Source of the DNA: Tsuneonella troitsensis
GTDB lineage: Bacteria; Pseudomonadota; Alphaproteobacteria; Sphingomonadales; Sphingomonadaceae
Length of the DNA stretch: 64,000 bases
Assembly: GCF_001441535.1 (NCBI RefSeq)
Contig: NZ_LMAU01000007.1
Coordinates: forward strand, 62,001 to 126,000
Direction of reading: 5' to 3'
Both the position numbers and the translations under genes were made by a program. This document shows, in pieces, positions 43,375 through 52,865 of the stretch. Within the stretch, counting starts at the first letter, position 1; every line of letters starts with the position of its first letter. The notes beneath the pieces were generated by a model. That model had not been told where the DNA came from. It did not search any database and saw only the letters and a program-made list of their open reading frames with translations.

Positions 43375-43941
43375 TCAGAGCGGAGTGACGAGAAGTGTCA
43401 GCGTGCCCGTGTAACTGGACCCGGCGCTCATGGTGCCAAGGTTAGCGGTGTCAAGCCCAACGATCAGGCTTGCGCTGGCGCTGGGTCCGCTCGCACAATT
43501 CTGGTTAGTGGCGGTAGAGGTGAATGAAGATGACGCGGAGCCGGCGGTGAGCGTCGTTCCCGTCAGAGCCCCCGATGCACCCGCCCATTGCACCTGGTAA
43601 GGAACGGTAGCGCCGCCGTTGCTTAGGGTGAAGGCCGAGCCCGTGCCGCTGCCACTTGCGGTGATTGTATAGGCCTTGGTCGCGGTATTGCTCCACACGC
43701 ACACATTCTGCGCCGCGCTCGCTGCGCTCGCGGGATCCTGGTTAGTGAAGTCGATATCCGAAAGTCCCGAGATGCGCGCCCGGTTGGGAACTGACGCCGT
43801 GATCGAGACAGTACCCGTGGAGGTGGCGCCGAGCGTACCGTCGGTCGCCGCGAGGGCGGGCATAGAGGAGATCGCGGCAGCAAGTGCGAGCGAGCCGACG
43901 ACGGCGCGCGGCGCCAAACTTGCAATCTTCATTCTGGTCAC
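43375..43941 (-). CDS. Major pilin subunit
   Basis: A 188-residue exported protein: signal peptide to about 32 (MPALAAT), a Thr/Ser-rich mature N-terminus (GATSTGTVSITASVPN) that could serve as donor strand, a Cys pair in QNVCVWSNT and NQNCASG, and a hydrophobic final strand SYTGTLTLLVTPL. Composition (Ser, Thr, Ala, Gly) is typical of fimbrial or spore-coat-U-like subunits. It is the first gene of the pilus operon and is followed by a terminator, consistent with the major subunit. Confidence 0.75.
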   Translation of the reverse strand: MTRMKIASLAPRAVVGSLALAAAISSMPALAATDGTLGATSTGTVSITASVPNRARISGLSDIDFTNQDPASAASAAQNVCVWSNTATKAYTITASGSGTGSAFTLSNGGATVPYQVQWAGASGALTGTTLTAGSASSSFTSTATNQNCASGPSASASLIVGLDTANLGTMSAGSSYTGTLTLLVTPL

Positions 43942-44190
43942 TCCGGTCGTTCCTGTGATTGGTATCCGGAGTTTTACGTAGCCAAGGTTAATATCTTGTT
44001 GTGCATCTCAACGAGCAGGGATCGGGCCCCTGCCCGATGACACCATCTCTAGCGATACTTCAGGCGGGGCGTCCGTCTCGCTATTTCGCCGATTGCCGAG
44101 AACCAATCTTCCTGCGACGGACGCGCAGGGAGTGCCCGAGCCTAGTAGGTCCATTCTCCCCAAGTACGCGCAAACGATGGGAGGTCGTCC

Positions 44191-45009
44191 GTGAACCAGG
44201 TGGGACAGAGCCAAGTCAACGAGTGGCGCCAGGCGATCGGCCGCACGGAAGAGCGATCGGAGCGACTTGGCACAGAATCGCTGCGCCGCTTTGCCTTGGC
44301 GGTGGGATCCCATGCCGCCGTCGAAAAAGCCGCGCCGCCGCTATCCCATTGGGCATTCTTCCTACCCGCACCCGAGGATGAAGCGATCGGCGCCGATGGC
44401 CACCCCACGCGGGGTGGGTTTCTGCCTGGTATTACGCTGCCGCGCAGGATGTTCGCGGCGAGCAAATTGGAGTTCGGTGCGCCTCTCTTACTGGAAACGG
44501 ATGCACGCCTCGTTTCGCGCATTGCAGACGTGAAGCACAAGCGGGGGCGCAGCGGCGATCTCGTGTTCGTCGAAGTCGAGCGAACGATTGAGCAGAACGG
44601 TAAGGTAAGTGTGCGCGAGCAGCAAAGCCTCGTCTATCGTGGAGAGGGAGAACCCACGGCGCTGCCCGAGGCGCTTCCCATACTGCCTGCAGGCGAAGTA
44701 TGGTTTCCGAATGCGGTCAACCTGTTCCGCTTTTCCGCAGCGACATTCAACGCGCACCGCATTCATTACGACCTGGGCTATGCCCGGGAAATTGAAGGGT
44801 ACCCGGCACTCGTGGTCCACGGCCCATTTACCGCTACCAAACTGGCTGCCGTCGCCATGCGCAATGGACCGCTGAAGCGCTTTTCCTTTCGCGCGCTTGC
44901 GCCGATTTTCCTCGGCCAGCCGATCTATCTCCGCTCCGCCGGCGACATGGTAGAAGCAGTTCGGTGCGATGGAGTTGTCGCAATGCAAGCCAGATTCGTC
45001 CTCGCCTGA
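44191..45009 (+). CDS. MaoC/HTD2-like acyl dehydratase
   Basis: The 272-residue double-hotdog-type protein has an N-terminal half with LSHWAFFLPAPEDEAIGADGHP and PRRMFAASKLEFGAPL, and a C-terminal half with FSAATFNAHRIHYDLGYAREIEGYPALVVHGPF, the dehydratase signature with His and Asp. The family includes mesaconyl-C4-CoA hydratase and mitochondrial HTD2. The substrate could be a 3-hydroxyacyl-CoA or a C4/C5 dicarboxyl-CoA. It starts with GTG after GGGAGG. The neighbours give no clue, and it seems monocistronic. Confidence 0.8.
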   Translation: MNQVGQSQVNEWRQAIGRTEERSERLGTESLRRFALAVGSHAAVEKAAPPLSHWAFFLPAPEDEAIGADGHPTRGGFLPGITLPRRMFAASKLEFGAPLLLETDARLVSRIADVKHKRGRSGDLVFVEVERTIEQNGKVSVREQQSLVYRGEGEPTALPEALPILPAGEVWFPNAVNLFRFSAATFNAHRIHYDLGYAREIEGYPALVVHGPFTATKLAAVAMRNGPLKRFSFRALAPIFLGQPIYLRSAGDMVEAVRCDGVVAMQARFVLA

Positions 45010-45243
45010 CTCCTCGTGACAGATCTCGACCGATTGTTCGTTGATGAGTGGATGCCGGGTGGCGGCACTCATTGACCAAGCCTCGGGCCATTATCGGCTA
45101 ATCTAGCCACCTGGCGCTGGGTCAGCCGGCCTGTTCTGATCGGAAAAGGAAAACGGGAAACAATGGCTCGTATCTCTCAGACGTGCCGGCCACCAAATAG
45201 CGCAACTTCGCACTCCTATTGAGACAAGAGAAACCAGTGGGGC

Positions 45244-46101
45244 CTAGCCGTCCGCTGCCACTCCGAGTAATTTCCGCTGCCTTTGCTTCATAAAACAGTA
45301 CAAGCGACTAAATGGTCTCAGTAAAAATGGAACGTTGGCAATTGGATCGGTACGCAGGGAGTAATGATTTTTGAAGTGATCCTTGTGAACATATTCCCCG
45401 GAAATGCTGTAGTGCAGTCCTATCTCTGAATTATTGCCAATGCGTCGATGAGGGAGATCATCCGACAAGGGCATAATCGCTTGGGTGTAAGCTATGGGCC
45501 CGGTAACCCGCAATACGCCAACGCGACCTATGCCTTGGCGCCACGGCCTATATCCTTCGACGTTGCTGAGCACCTTTGCGATAACGCGCCGGAGGAAAGG
45601 ATGCCCTGGGGCTGCAATGATATGCCATTGCTGCAGCTCCCCCTGAGGCCATCGCGCAAGCTCTTTATGAAGACCAAAACCTGGATATGATCCACCAGCC
45701 TTGTTATCCCAATGCGATATTATAAATGAATCATTTTTCGAAATGGCCTGCTCTATAGGACGATCGAAGTAGCTCTTAATGTCTAGATACACCCCGCCCA
45801 CACAATACATCAGTAAATATCGGAAAAGATCGGCCCTCGCAGCCCCATAATGCGGATTAATGCGGCAATAAATACTTAAAACCTGCTTGCCGAAAAATTC
45901 ATCGATGACATGCTCGCAAGCAGAGTCATCGTAGAAACGATACTCCCAGCCTGGATTCATGGCCCGTAAACGGTCAACGTTATCCTTCAAGTGAGAAGGC
46001 AGGTTTCCCGTCCAGAAAGTTTGATGAATAATCTTGGGAAGCTCATCCGACATGCGGATCAAGGGAAGTGCCGACATCCAGAACGCTTCGCGCTTCATCA
46101 T
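45244..46101 (-). CDS. GT32-type glycosyltransferase (OCH1/capsular-like)
   Basis: A 285-residue soluble transferase with PKIIHQTFWTGNLP at the start, YGAARADLFRYLLMYCVGGVYLDIKSYFDRPI in the middle and GPIAYTQAIM towards the end. These are the Gly_transf_sug/GT32 features; the DxD motif reads DIK, a variant also found in other bacterial members. Substrate unknown, probably a surface polysaccharide. GGAGG precedes two consecutive ATGs (46099 and 46096). The gene is clearly more A+T-rich than its neighbours, suggesting transfer. Confidence 0.8.
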   Translation of the reverse strand: MMKREAFWMSALPLIRMSDELPKIIHQTFWTGNLPSHLKDNVDRLRAMNPGWEYRFYDDSACEHVIDEFFGKQVLSIYCRINPHYGAARADLFRYLLMYCVGGVYLDIKSYFDRPIEQAISKNDSFIISHWDNKAGGSYPGFGLHKELARWPQGELQQWHIIAAPGHPFLRRVIAKVLSNVEGYRPWRQGIGRVGVLRVTGPIAYTQAIMPLSDDLPHRRIGNNSEIGLHYSISGEYVHKDHFKNHYSLRTDPIANVPFLLRPFSRLYCFMKQRQRKLLGVAADG

Positions 46102-46475
46102 CGGTCCTCCGTTTGTCCAGTATGGGCGGTTGACGCGCCATCTCAGCCCCAAGGTTGGTATACGACGATTACTTACAATCGACTACTGGTCTCAATATGT
46201 GGTGACAAGACAGCTGCGCTCCAGTTCAGGCGTCGAAAAGTCCAGCTACGGTGGGAGCCGTTCCCAAGTTCCTGGTTTGCTCATGAGACGCGGGCCGGAG
46301 GTGGATGGACAAAAATTTGCACCACCATCCAGGTCCCGGCTGACGGCAGCGACGATCGGAAAGTGTGTTCAATCATTTGGCAAGCTCGAGGGATTATCAA
46401 ACCTTTTGATACTGAGACGGCGTGATGATCGAGACCGCTCATGGTAGGCGTTGACCGGCAAGTTTCGCTAAGGAT
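46102..46475. other. Intergenic, nothing recognised
   Basis: This 374-nt A+T-richer gap between divergent glycosyltransferase and HAD-membrane genes should hold both promoters. I see no clean promoter, dyad or gene; overlapping open frames look non-coding. Confidence 0.4.
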
Positions 46476-47939
46476 ATGTGGCAGTCTCAGATGGCGACTC
46501 CAAATGCCAGCGGCTCGGATCTCGACTTAATGGCGCCCGCCGAAGCACTCAGTATCCTCGATGATGCGGCTTGCCCGATCATCGTAGACCTGGACGAGAC
46601 GCTATTTCTCCACAATTCTACAGAGGAGTTCCTCAGGCTCGCCCAGCCAATCCTGATCGGCGAAATTCTGCTTCGTGGTCTGGAGTTCGTGCGGCCCTGG
46701 CGGTGGCTCGGAGGTCCAACTTGTCGCGACACCTGGCGTGTTCTGATTGTGATCGCATTCCTGCCTTGGACGTATGCGCGCTGGCGCAGATATTGTGCCG
46801 TTGAGGTGCCGCGCCGCCTCAATACTCCGCTGAGAGATGCGCTTCTTCGGGCACCCGGCCCCCTCATCATCGCCAGCAATGGGTACCGACGCTTGATACG
46901 TCCGATGCTTCCATTCCTAGGCCTTCCCCATGCCACGCTGGTAGCCTGTGAACTGCGGCGGCCTTCGCACCGCCGTGATGGAAAGCTTGCACTCGTATTG
47001 TCGCACGTCGACCCGGAGATAGTTGAACGTTCTGTAGTCGTCACAGATTCCCTGGATGACCGCAAACTGCTGGACCGATGCGCCGTACCTTGCCTGGTGA
47101 CATGGGATGCGGCTGAATTGAGACCTGCACTCCAGAACCGCATCTATATACCGGGCGATTACCTTGCGAAGGTCAAACAACCGAATTCCTTAGCTCGGCA
47201 GCGGCTCGTACGAGAAACATTGGCGATCTGGATAATTGCCGCGTTAACAAGCGAGGCACCGAGCGTTCCGCTGTTCGCTGGCCTAGTATTTTTGTTTCTT
47301 TCTTTTTGGTCGGTTTACGAAGCAGGCTACCACGACAATGACCGTTGCGCGGCCCGTTATGAGGACGATCCTGGCCTAACCGCAGAGGCGAGAGTTTTCG
47401 AGGATCCACGGTTCGAATGGAAAGCCTGGATCTCAGCATCATTTTTCGGGACTGGTGGCATCCTGCTGATCGACGGCCTGGATCGTCCGTTAGCCTTTCT
47501 GATTTGGACCGCGACGCTGCTGGCCACGCGAGGAACATATTGGCTGTACAACCGGATCGACAAGGACACTCGCATCTGGCTTTATCTGCCACTCCAGTGC
47601 TTTCGTTATGCTGCTTTCGTAGGGCTGATTGCGATCGGCCCCGTCGGCTGGGCCCTGAGCTTGTCGATGATAATCCCAGCCTGGATGGACTACGTGAATT
47701 ATCGTTATGGTCGATCGTACGGCGTCACGAGCTTCCCAACAACGCCGACGCGCACCTATCGACTCGTGTTGTTTTGCATGCTGCTTATCCCGATTGCCAT
47801 GGTCGGTGGTCTTGTTGAGATCTGGACTTTGGCCACACCGGCAGCGCTTATTTGGTTAGGACTACTGGTGTGGCGAAAAGACTGGCAAGGTCTGTATGCC
47901 CGCGCGCATCGCCTGGATCGCAAGAATTCCAATTCGTAG
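46476..47939 (+). CDS. HAD-like phosphatase fused to a polytopic membrane domain
   Basis: The 487-residue protein has a HAD domain (about 30-225) with DLDET (nucleophile Asp38), IIASNG and VTDSLDD, and a C-terminal membrane domain (about 245-470) with seven or so helices. Between helices lies VYEAGYHDNDRC...EDDP, recalling the ND-containing loop of UbiA-like prenyltransferases, though the full NDxxDxxxD motif is absent. The design resembles HAD-UbiA fusions that act on lipid-linked sugars or polyprenyl groups. In an EPS region, processing of a lipid carrier is a reasonable but unproven guess. Confidence 0.65.
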   Translation: MWQSQMATPNASGSDLDLMAPAEALSILDDAACPIIVDLDETLFLHNSTEEFLRLAQPILIGEILLRGLEFVRPWRWLGGPTCRDTWRVLIVIAFLPWTYARWRRYCAVEVPRRLNTPLRDALLRAPGPLIIASNGYRRLIRPMLPFLGLPHATLVACELRRPSHRRDGKLALVLSHVDPEIVERSVVVTDSLDDRKLLDRCAVPCLVTWDAAELRPALQNRIYIPGDYLAKVKQPNSLARQRLVRETLAIWIIAALTSEAPSVPLFAGLVFLFLSFWSVYEAGYHDNDRCAARYEDDPGLTAEARVFEDPRFEWKAWISASFFGTGGILLIDGLDRPLAFLIWTATLLATRGTYWLYNRIDKDTRIWLYLPLQCFRYAAFVGLIAIGPVGWALSLSMIIPAWMDYVNYRYGRSYGVTSFPTTPTRTYRLVLFCMLLIPIAMVGGLVEIWTLATPAALIWLGLLVWRKDWQGLYARAHRLDRKNSNS

Positions 47940-48421
47940 TAAGTTCATTATCTGTGTCTTCCAGAACGGGGGCTTTGTGGGACACAATCAAGGACGGGAT
48001 GTCGGGTTCGGCTGGATGAGTCAGGTCGTCCCAGTGCGGAACGATGCCCATGTGCAGCGTTGTCACATGACACTGAACGCTTTTGAATTTGGCACCATGC
48101 ACGCCTTCACCACCGAATCGCAATTGATTGCACATTACATCAGGCAGCAGGCTGACCACTGCATAGAAGTGTCGCATGCGGTGCCAAACGACATGTGCCT
48201 CGATGGAACGCCGAGGGAAATGTGGATGGCGATGGCCGGGGTGTTATCTAGCGTAGCCGACGATATCGAGAACGGGCGACACCTATCTCAAGGGCAAACT
48301 GGGCAGCTTGAACGGGGTGCGGCATCCAGCGATTGAGCCCGCTTCGCGACGTTGTCGTCGTTAGCTCACCTAAGGTTTTCGCCAGCCACACACCTGCGCG
48401 ACACTTGCAGCGCATTCCGCA
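47940..48421. other. Intergenic, no clear gene
   Basis: A stretch after the HAD-membrane gene. A plus-strand open frame to 48336 ends AGVLSSVADDIENGRHLSQG but lacks start signals and bias over its first half. It could be decayed coding DNA. No repeat or terminator is obvious. Confidence 0.35.
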
Positions 48422-48598
48422 TCATCGATCCTGGTACGGGCCGCCCGTAACATCATTGACGGTGCACAAGATCCCGTGAATCTCTTTTCCCCAGTAAATT
48501 AGAGGCATCGGTTGACCCGTTAGTCGGTTTAGCTTTCTCTCCTCACTGAGGCAGCTAACACTTGGCGGATTGACCAATGGGTGATCGATACCAGCCAA
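48422..48598 (-). CDS. Possible short hypothetical protein
   Basis: A 58-residue minus-strand frame starting with TTG reads like folded protein (HPLVNPPSVSCLSEERKLNRL, then PMPLIYWGKEIHGILCTVND). It overlaps the first codons of the divergent unknown gene by 22 nt, so one start may be wrong. No ribosome site is evident. Included because nothing else explains this part of the gap. Confidence 0.25.
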   Translation of the reverse strand: MAGIDHPLVNPPSVSCLSEERKLNRLTGQPMPLIYWGKEIHGILCTVNDVTGGPYQDR

Positions 48599-49878
48599 TC
48601 GTAACTTACGCAGGACGTCCTACGCACAGGCAGGTCGGGAGGAGTCTTGGCCAGAGCATTCGGGCCAACTCAAAAGGTCTGGCAAGCACTGCTGGCGCAA
48701 CGTCTATTGCCCTCGCGGCCTACGCAGTCCTCTATTCCGGCATGCCTCCTGTCGTTTCCGGACGGGCAAACGTTGAGGGCGGTGTCAGAGACGGCGCTAT
48801 AGAGAGAGTGGGTACGAGACGGACGCCCCCTATTGCCAACCGTTCGTCAGCCTCTGCTTTCAAGGACCAAGTCACTTTAAATAGGGTTGGGTTTGCTGGA
48901 ACCATAGGCCCGGTGCCCCAAGGAGCGCGGTCGGCGACCCTGCCCTTCAAGAGCCCTGCCATTGACCCTCCTTTGAACGATGCGGGATCGGGCAGCGAAC
49001 TTCTTACTTATTCCGCTCTGCCGAAGCAGAACCCTGGGCAGATGATCGTCCCTCCACCTGCCGCCGAGAGCAGGGCAGCTGGAAAAATTGAGCAGTTCGC
49101 GATTGGGGCGCCTCCCTCCCAGCTCGCCGCTGATCAAGGGAACAGATTACCATCCAACACCAACCGGCTTTCGAATGATACCTTGGCGGGAAATCTATCA
49201 GTCCCGACCAGTTTGCTGCTGGCCGGGTCTTCTTCCGATGATGGGTCAGATAAGTCACTGGTCGACTTGGCAGGCAAGCAGGTTACCGTTGAAGCGCCTG
49301 GTTCCGATCTTGAAGCGACGGGATCCATCCAATCTGCGGTCATCGCCGAGGCCATGGATAGCTCGGCGATAGAGCGAGCTTCCGCGACGGGCATCCCGCC
49401 AACCGCTCTGATCGACGCTGACGAAAACCAATCGGCAACTGTCGATCGCGGACGCAGTTCCGAAATGCGACCGAAGACCAACGACGTTTCCCGATTGCGT
49501 CAGATTCGCTCATCGTTAGAGCGTCTTGACGGGAAGTCACAGAATCCACAGGTGGACCGAACCCCGCATCACCGCTCTGTAGAAAGAAAGAATGACGGAC
49601 CGAGGAAGGTTGAGGTCCTCGCCCAATCGGGCGAGAGCTTCGGCGAAAGCCTTGAGCTGCAGATCCATGACGGGGAGCTGGTCTCCGTTCGCCTGAGCGA
49701 GCTCATCTCATTGTTTGAAGACAGGCTGGATAGATCGCTATTTGTCTGGTTGAAGACTTCTGCTGCGGCCGAGAAATACGTTACTTCGGAAACCCTCGCG
49801 AAGGCAGGCATCCGGCTGACCTACGATAACACGACAAGGCAAGCGATATTGTCGGTCTCCGATAGTGCGGCGCGCTAA
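48577..49878 (+). CDS. Unknown single-membrane-helix protein with long disordered region
   Basis: The 433-residue protein has a short polar N-terminus, one hydrophobic helix (about 38-55, TSIALAAYAVLYSGMPPVV), a low-complexity Ser/Pro/Asp stretch of about 280 residues and a compact C-terminal domain (about 345-433; LELQIHDGELVSVRLSELISLFEDRL, then AGIRLTYDNTTRQAILSV). A periplasmic tether with a small end domain is suggested. No family is recognised. It precedes a PEP-CTERM protein and an L,D-transpeptidase, so a cell-surface role is plausible. Confidence 0.55.
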   Translation: MGDRYQPIVTYAGRPTHRQVGRSLGQSIRANSKGLASTAGATSIALAAYAVLYSGMPPVVSGRANVEGGVRDGAIERVGTRRTPPIANRSSASAFKDQVTLNRVGFAGTIGPVPQGARSATLPFKSPAIDPPLNDAGSGSELLTYSALPKQNPGQMIVPPPAAESRAAGKIEQFAIGAPPSQLAADQGNRLPSNTNRLSNDTLAGNLSVPTSLLLAGSSSDDGSDKSLVDLAGKQVTVEAPGSDLEATGSIQSAVIAEAMDSSAIERASATGIPPTALIDADENQSATVDRGRSSEMRPKTNDVSRLRQIRSSLERLDGKSQNPQVDRTPHHRSVERKNDGPRKVEVLAQSGESFGESLELQIHDGELVSVRLSELISLFEDRLDRSLFVWLKTSAAAEKYVTSETLAKAGIRLTYDNTTRQAILSVSDSAAR

Positions 49879-50412
49879 GCCGAAGCTTTCCCGCAGCCTT
49901 GCGCCGCTGCGTTTGTCAGTCGCATTCGCTGTTTGGTCGAAACTGAGGGTCCGCGGGTGTCGGTAATCGGGCTCGAGGACGGACCTCGGTGGTCGACGTC
50001 AACGAGGTCCCTTTCAAAAAGTCTGGGGTTGCAACGAACTTCCCGAGCCGTTCGCGGCGCCAGAGGGTTCCCGGGTAGGCACGCGTAATATCCGGGCAAT
50101 TTCGGCTTCTCCGTAGGACTTCTTCAGGAGCGTAGACGCTTCGCGTCCGGGAAAGGCTGACTTCGAAGTCGCCACTTCGGGTTGCCCCCTGAAGGGAGGA
50201 TTCCCGCGGCGCGATCCTTCCGCGACCGGCTCGGTCATCCGGGTTCAGAATGATATCTAGGATTGCCAATTCCGTCGTTGATCTCTCGGCCGCTTGTGCC
50301 AATCGGGTACATCGTCCCAAAATGGGCCACCAAGCTCGGGACGAATCCGTGCCTCGAGCGTTAACCGGGTGTATGCTCTCCGCTTACGCGATTCGAAAAG
50401 TCTGATGCTATC
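49879..50412. other. Intergenic, possible decayed coding DNA
   Basis: 534 nt between two plus-strand genes. Minus-strand open frames here (up to 134 codons) show no ribosome site, bias or motif. Promoter elements for the PEP-CTERM gene are expected but not recognised. Confidence 0.4.
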
Positions 50413-51192
50413 ATGATAATCACCGCTGCCGACCAACCATCTAGCCGATCACGGGCCTGGCTACGTCCAGCATTGCTGGCAGCGGCGGCGTTGGGTTTGG
50501 CGGCCGCGATTCCTATCGCAAGCGCCCTTCTGTCCGAGGACAGCCAGGTGCCTGGCGCCGCCCAGGTTCGCAACGTTTTTGACATGCTCGCAAACCGTTC
50601 GCCTGGAGAGCGCATTACTGGCAACCTCAACAAGTCGAAATCTTCAGCAAGTATTTCGAAGCTGGGGGGCGACGATGGCGACGAGCTGAGGCAACGCGCG
50701 CTGGGCAAAGTCTTCCCTACTCCTCCAGCCCCCCCGGGTGCAGCTCGAGGACCAGACGAGCCCGTCTTCTTCGCGTCGGAAGAACAACCCTCGACACCTG
50801 ATATGCTTGAGGGGCCATTTGGCACGTCAGATCTGGTGGGAGGTGGTCCCATTATCGGCGCGGGTGGCTTTATCGGGATTCCAGTTGCCGGCGGCGGATC
50901 CGGCGGTGGGAATGGCGGCGGACCTTCGGGTGGCGGCAGCGATGGCGGCACTGGAGGTCCGCCACCTTCACCTCCACCATTCTCCGCGGTGCCTGAGCCA
51001 TCAACATGGGCCATGTTGTTACTAGGGTTTGGTCTCATCGGCGCGGGAATGCGTCGAAGGAGGGCTTATCGATTTGAAGGTGAGGCGCAGGGCTGCAGAC
51101 GCGGCGACGACTGCCTCGAATCCCAAGCACTGCCAACTGACTTCGCTGCAAACAGGGCATCGGGGATCGGGGCCGTCATGCGTTTGATGTGA
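50413..51192 (+). CDS. PEP-CTERM sorting-domain protein with C-terminal extension
   Basis: A 259-residue exported protein: basic start and hydrophobic helix (about 16-42), a variable middle rich in Pro and Gly (GGGSGGGNGGGPSGGG), and the sorting tripartite signal VPEPSTWAMLLLGFGLIGAGMRRRR at about 192-216. PEP-CTERM proteins are processed by exosortase and are tied to exopolysaccharide loci; exosortase itself is not in the window. Oddly, about 43 residues follow the Arg cluster, where the family stops within a few. A stop exists in another frame just after the cluster, so a small frameshift is possible. Confidence 0.78.
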   Translation: MIITAADQPSSRSRAWLRPALLAAAALGLAAAIPIASALLSEDSQVPGAAQVRNVFDMLANRSPGERITGNLNKSKSSASISKLGGDDGDELRQRALGKVFPTPPAPPGAARGPDEPVFFASEEQPSTPDMLEGPFGTSDLVGGGPIIGAGGFIGIPVAGGGSGGGNGGGPSGGGSDGGTGGPPPSPPPFSAVPEPSTWAMLLLGFGLIGAGMRRRRAYRFEGEAQGCRRGDDCLESQALPTDFAANRASGIGAVMRLM

Positions 51193-51199
51193 GTCGGCA

Positions 51200-51880
51200 G
51201 TGCGTGTTGTCAAACCCACCCTGATTGTCGCGACGCTGGCAGTCTTTGTGTGCATGGGTTTGGTGGCCGCCCAAGGATCAAGCACAGCTCGGGAGATACT
51301 GACGCTTGATGATCGGGACAACGCTGTTGCTACAGCGCCGGCTTGGTCCGAACAGGATGCCAACAAGCGAATTCACCTAACTCCCTTGGAGGCAATGACT
51401 GCCGCAGAAGACGGCACTCTGGCGGGCAACCTCAAATCGCTACTCAAAGTCGACCGACAACTCGCTTACGGGGAGTTTCTGTGGGACGCGGACGGGGTGC
51501 CCCCTGGCGAGTTGTTGATCCGTGTAGATCTGCGAACGCAACTCATGTCCGTCTTTCAGGGCGGTCATGAAATTGGTACCGCTGTGATTTTGTACGGTGC
51601 GGATAGCCATATGACCCCTATGGGATCCTTCCCGATTGCGGAGAAAAATCGAGACTATCATTCGCGAACATATGACGCACCGATGCCATACAGTTTGCGA
51701 CTGACGGAGGACGGTGTGGCAATCCATGGAAGTGATGTCCGGCGCGGGTCAGCAACTCACGGCTGCGTTGGCATCCCGCTGGAGTTCGCCTCGCTTCTCT
51801 TTGAAAAAGCGAAGCAAGGGGATGTCGTGCAGATCGTGCGCTCCCAGAGAGATCCGGACAGAGCAAGCAGATTGATGTAA
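51200..51880 (+). CDS. L,D-transpeptidase (YkuD family)
   Basis: A 226-residue exported protein with an N-terminal hydrophobic helix and YkuD catalytic motif: AIHGSDVRRGSATHGCVGIP carries the His and catalytic Cys (HGx...SHGC type, here THGC). LDTs form 3-3 cross-links in peptidoglycan or attach lipoproteins. The region before (LLIRVDLRTQLMSVFQGGHEIGT) is the usual YkuD opening. Start is a GTG; the gene lies 7 nt after the PEP-CTERM gene, so the two are probably co-transcribed. Confidence 0.85.
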   Translation: MRVVKPTLIVATLAVFVCMGLVAAQGSSTAREILTLDDRDNAVATAPAWSEQDANKRIHLTPLEAMTAAEDGTLAGNLKSLLKVDRQLAYGEFLWDADGVPPGELLIRVDLRTQLMSVFQGGHEIGTAVILYGADSHMTPMGSFPIAEKNRDYHSRTYDAPMPYSLRLTEDGVAIHGSDVRRGSATHGCVGIPLEFASLLFEKAKQGDVVQIVRSQRDPDRASRLM

Positions 51881-51934
51881 ACCATTTCGTGACAAGTTTC
51901 TGCGAGACACCTCTTTGTTTTCGAGGGGTCTCGT

Positions 51935-52462
51935 ATGGAAGCATTCAGGCTTGGCAAGCGCGCAGCCGCCGCTTCTCTTCTGGCTGTCGCGCCCATAATC
52001 CTTGGCAGCACTGGCCTGCGCACCAACTTCGACGAACGCATACTTGCTGCGCACAATCGTGAGAGGTCCGCGGTCGGCGTGCCTCCGCTTCAATGGAACG
52101 ACGAATTGGCGGCCGGGGCCAAGCAATGGGCCAATCATCTCGCGCGGACCGGATCTTTCGAACACTCGCCTGATGAACCAGGTGCGGAGCCAATAGGTGA
52201 AAACCTATGGGGCGGAACGCCGGACGCCTATGCTCCGGATGCTATGGTGGGGCTCTGGATCTCCGAAAAGCAGCATTTCAAAACAGGCATTTTCCCATCA
52301 AACAGCCGGACCGGGAAGGTGGATGACGTCGGCCATTACACGCAGCTGATATGGCGCAAATCGGCGGAAGTCGGTTGCGCTCTCAGTCGCGGTCGGAGTG
52401 AGGAGGTCCTCGTCTGCAGGTACAGCGATGCAGGCAATGTCATGGGCGAAAACCCCCTATAG
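51935..52462 (+). CDS. CAP/SCP-like (PR-1) domain secreted protein
   Basis: A 175-residue protein with an N-terminal hydrophobic signal-like stretch and one CAP domain: ILAAHNRERSAVGVPPLQWNDELAAGAKQWAN, GENLWGG, VGHYTQLIWRKSAEVGCAL and VCRYSDAGNVMGENP. The His/Glu pair in HYTQLIW and GENLW is conserved. Bacterial CAP proteins are exported and of unclear function. GAGGGG precedes the ATG. It follows the L,D-transpeptidase gene in the same direction. Confidence 0.88.
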   Translation: MEAFRLGKRAAAASLLAVAPIILGSTGLRTNFDERILAAHNRERSAVGVPPLQWNDELAAGAKQWANHLARTGSFEHSPDEPGAEPIGENLWGGTPDAYAPDAMVGLWISEKQHFKTGIFPSNSRTGKVDDVGHYTQLIWRKSAEVGCALSRGRSEEVLVCRYSDAGNVMGENPL

Positions 52463-52865
52463 TTCCCACGGCTCCAACAAGGATTGAGCACTCGTCATAT
52501 TCATACGATGGCGCGCGCGAAACCTGCCGACGCATGGGCCAGAGACGCTTCGCCTTCCATCAGTACCTCGATACGCACATAGGCATTGCCTTAGCCGCGT
52601 CATGAGGTGTTCGAAGAGCGGCGTGCCAGCAATGCTGCCCACTGAATAGGTTCCGCAACTGCTTGCCCGCTCGGCCAGAAAAATTGAAAGGGGGGTAAAG
52701 CGATGTTCCACGTCAGGGAGCTGCGCGAGCTGGCTTCTGCCTGGATGGTTTTTCTGATAGTTAGAACTCCCGGAGGCTCATCGCGTCGACCCAATTCGAG
52801 CGCCCTACGGAACCGTTCTGCTTTTTGGCGATATTCCTCAAGAATACTGCAATGAGACGCTGGTA
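52463..52865. other. Intergenic, nothing certain
   Basis: 403 nt after the CAP gene. A minus-strand frame contains EEYRQKAERFRRALELGRRDE, which resembles small helical proteins, but lacks a convincing start and end. It may be a remnant. No terminator hairpin is visible after the CAP gene. Confidence 0.35.
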
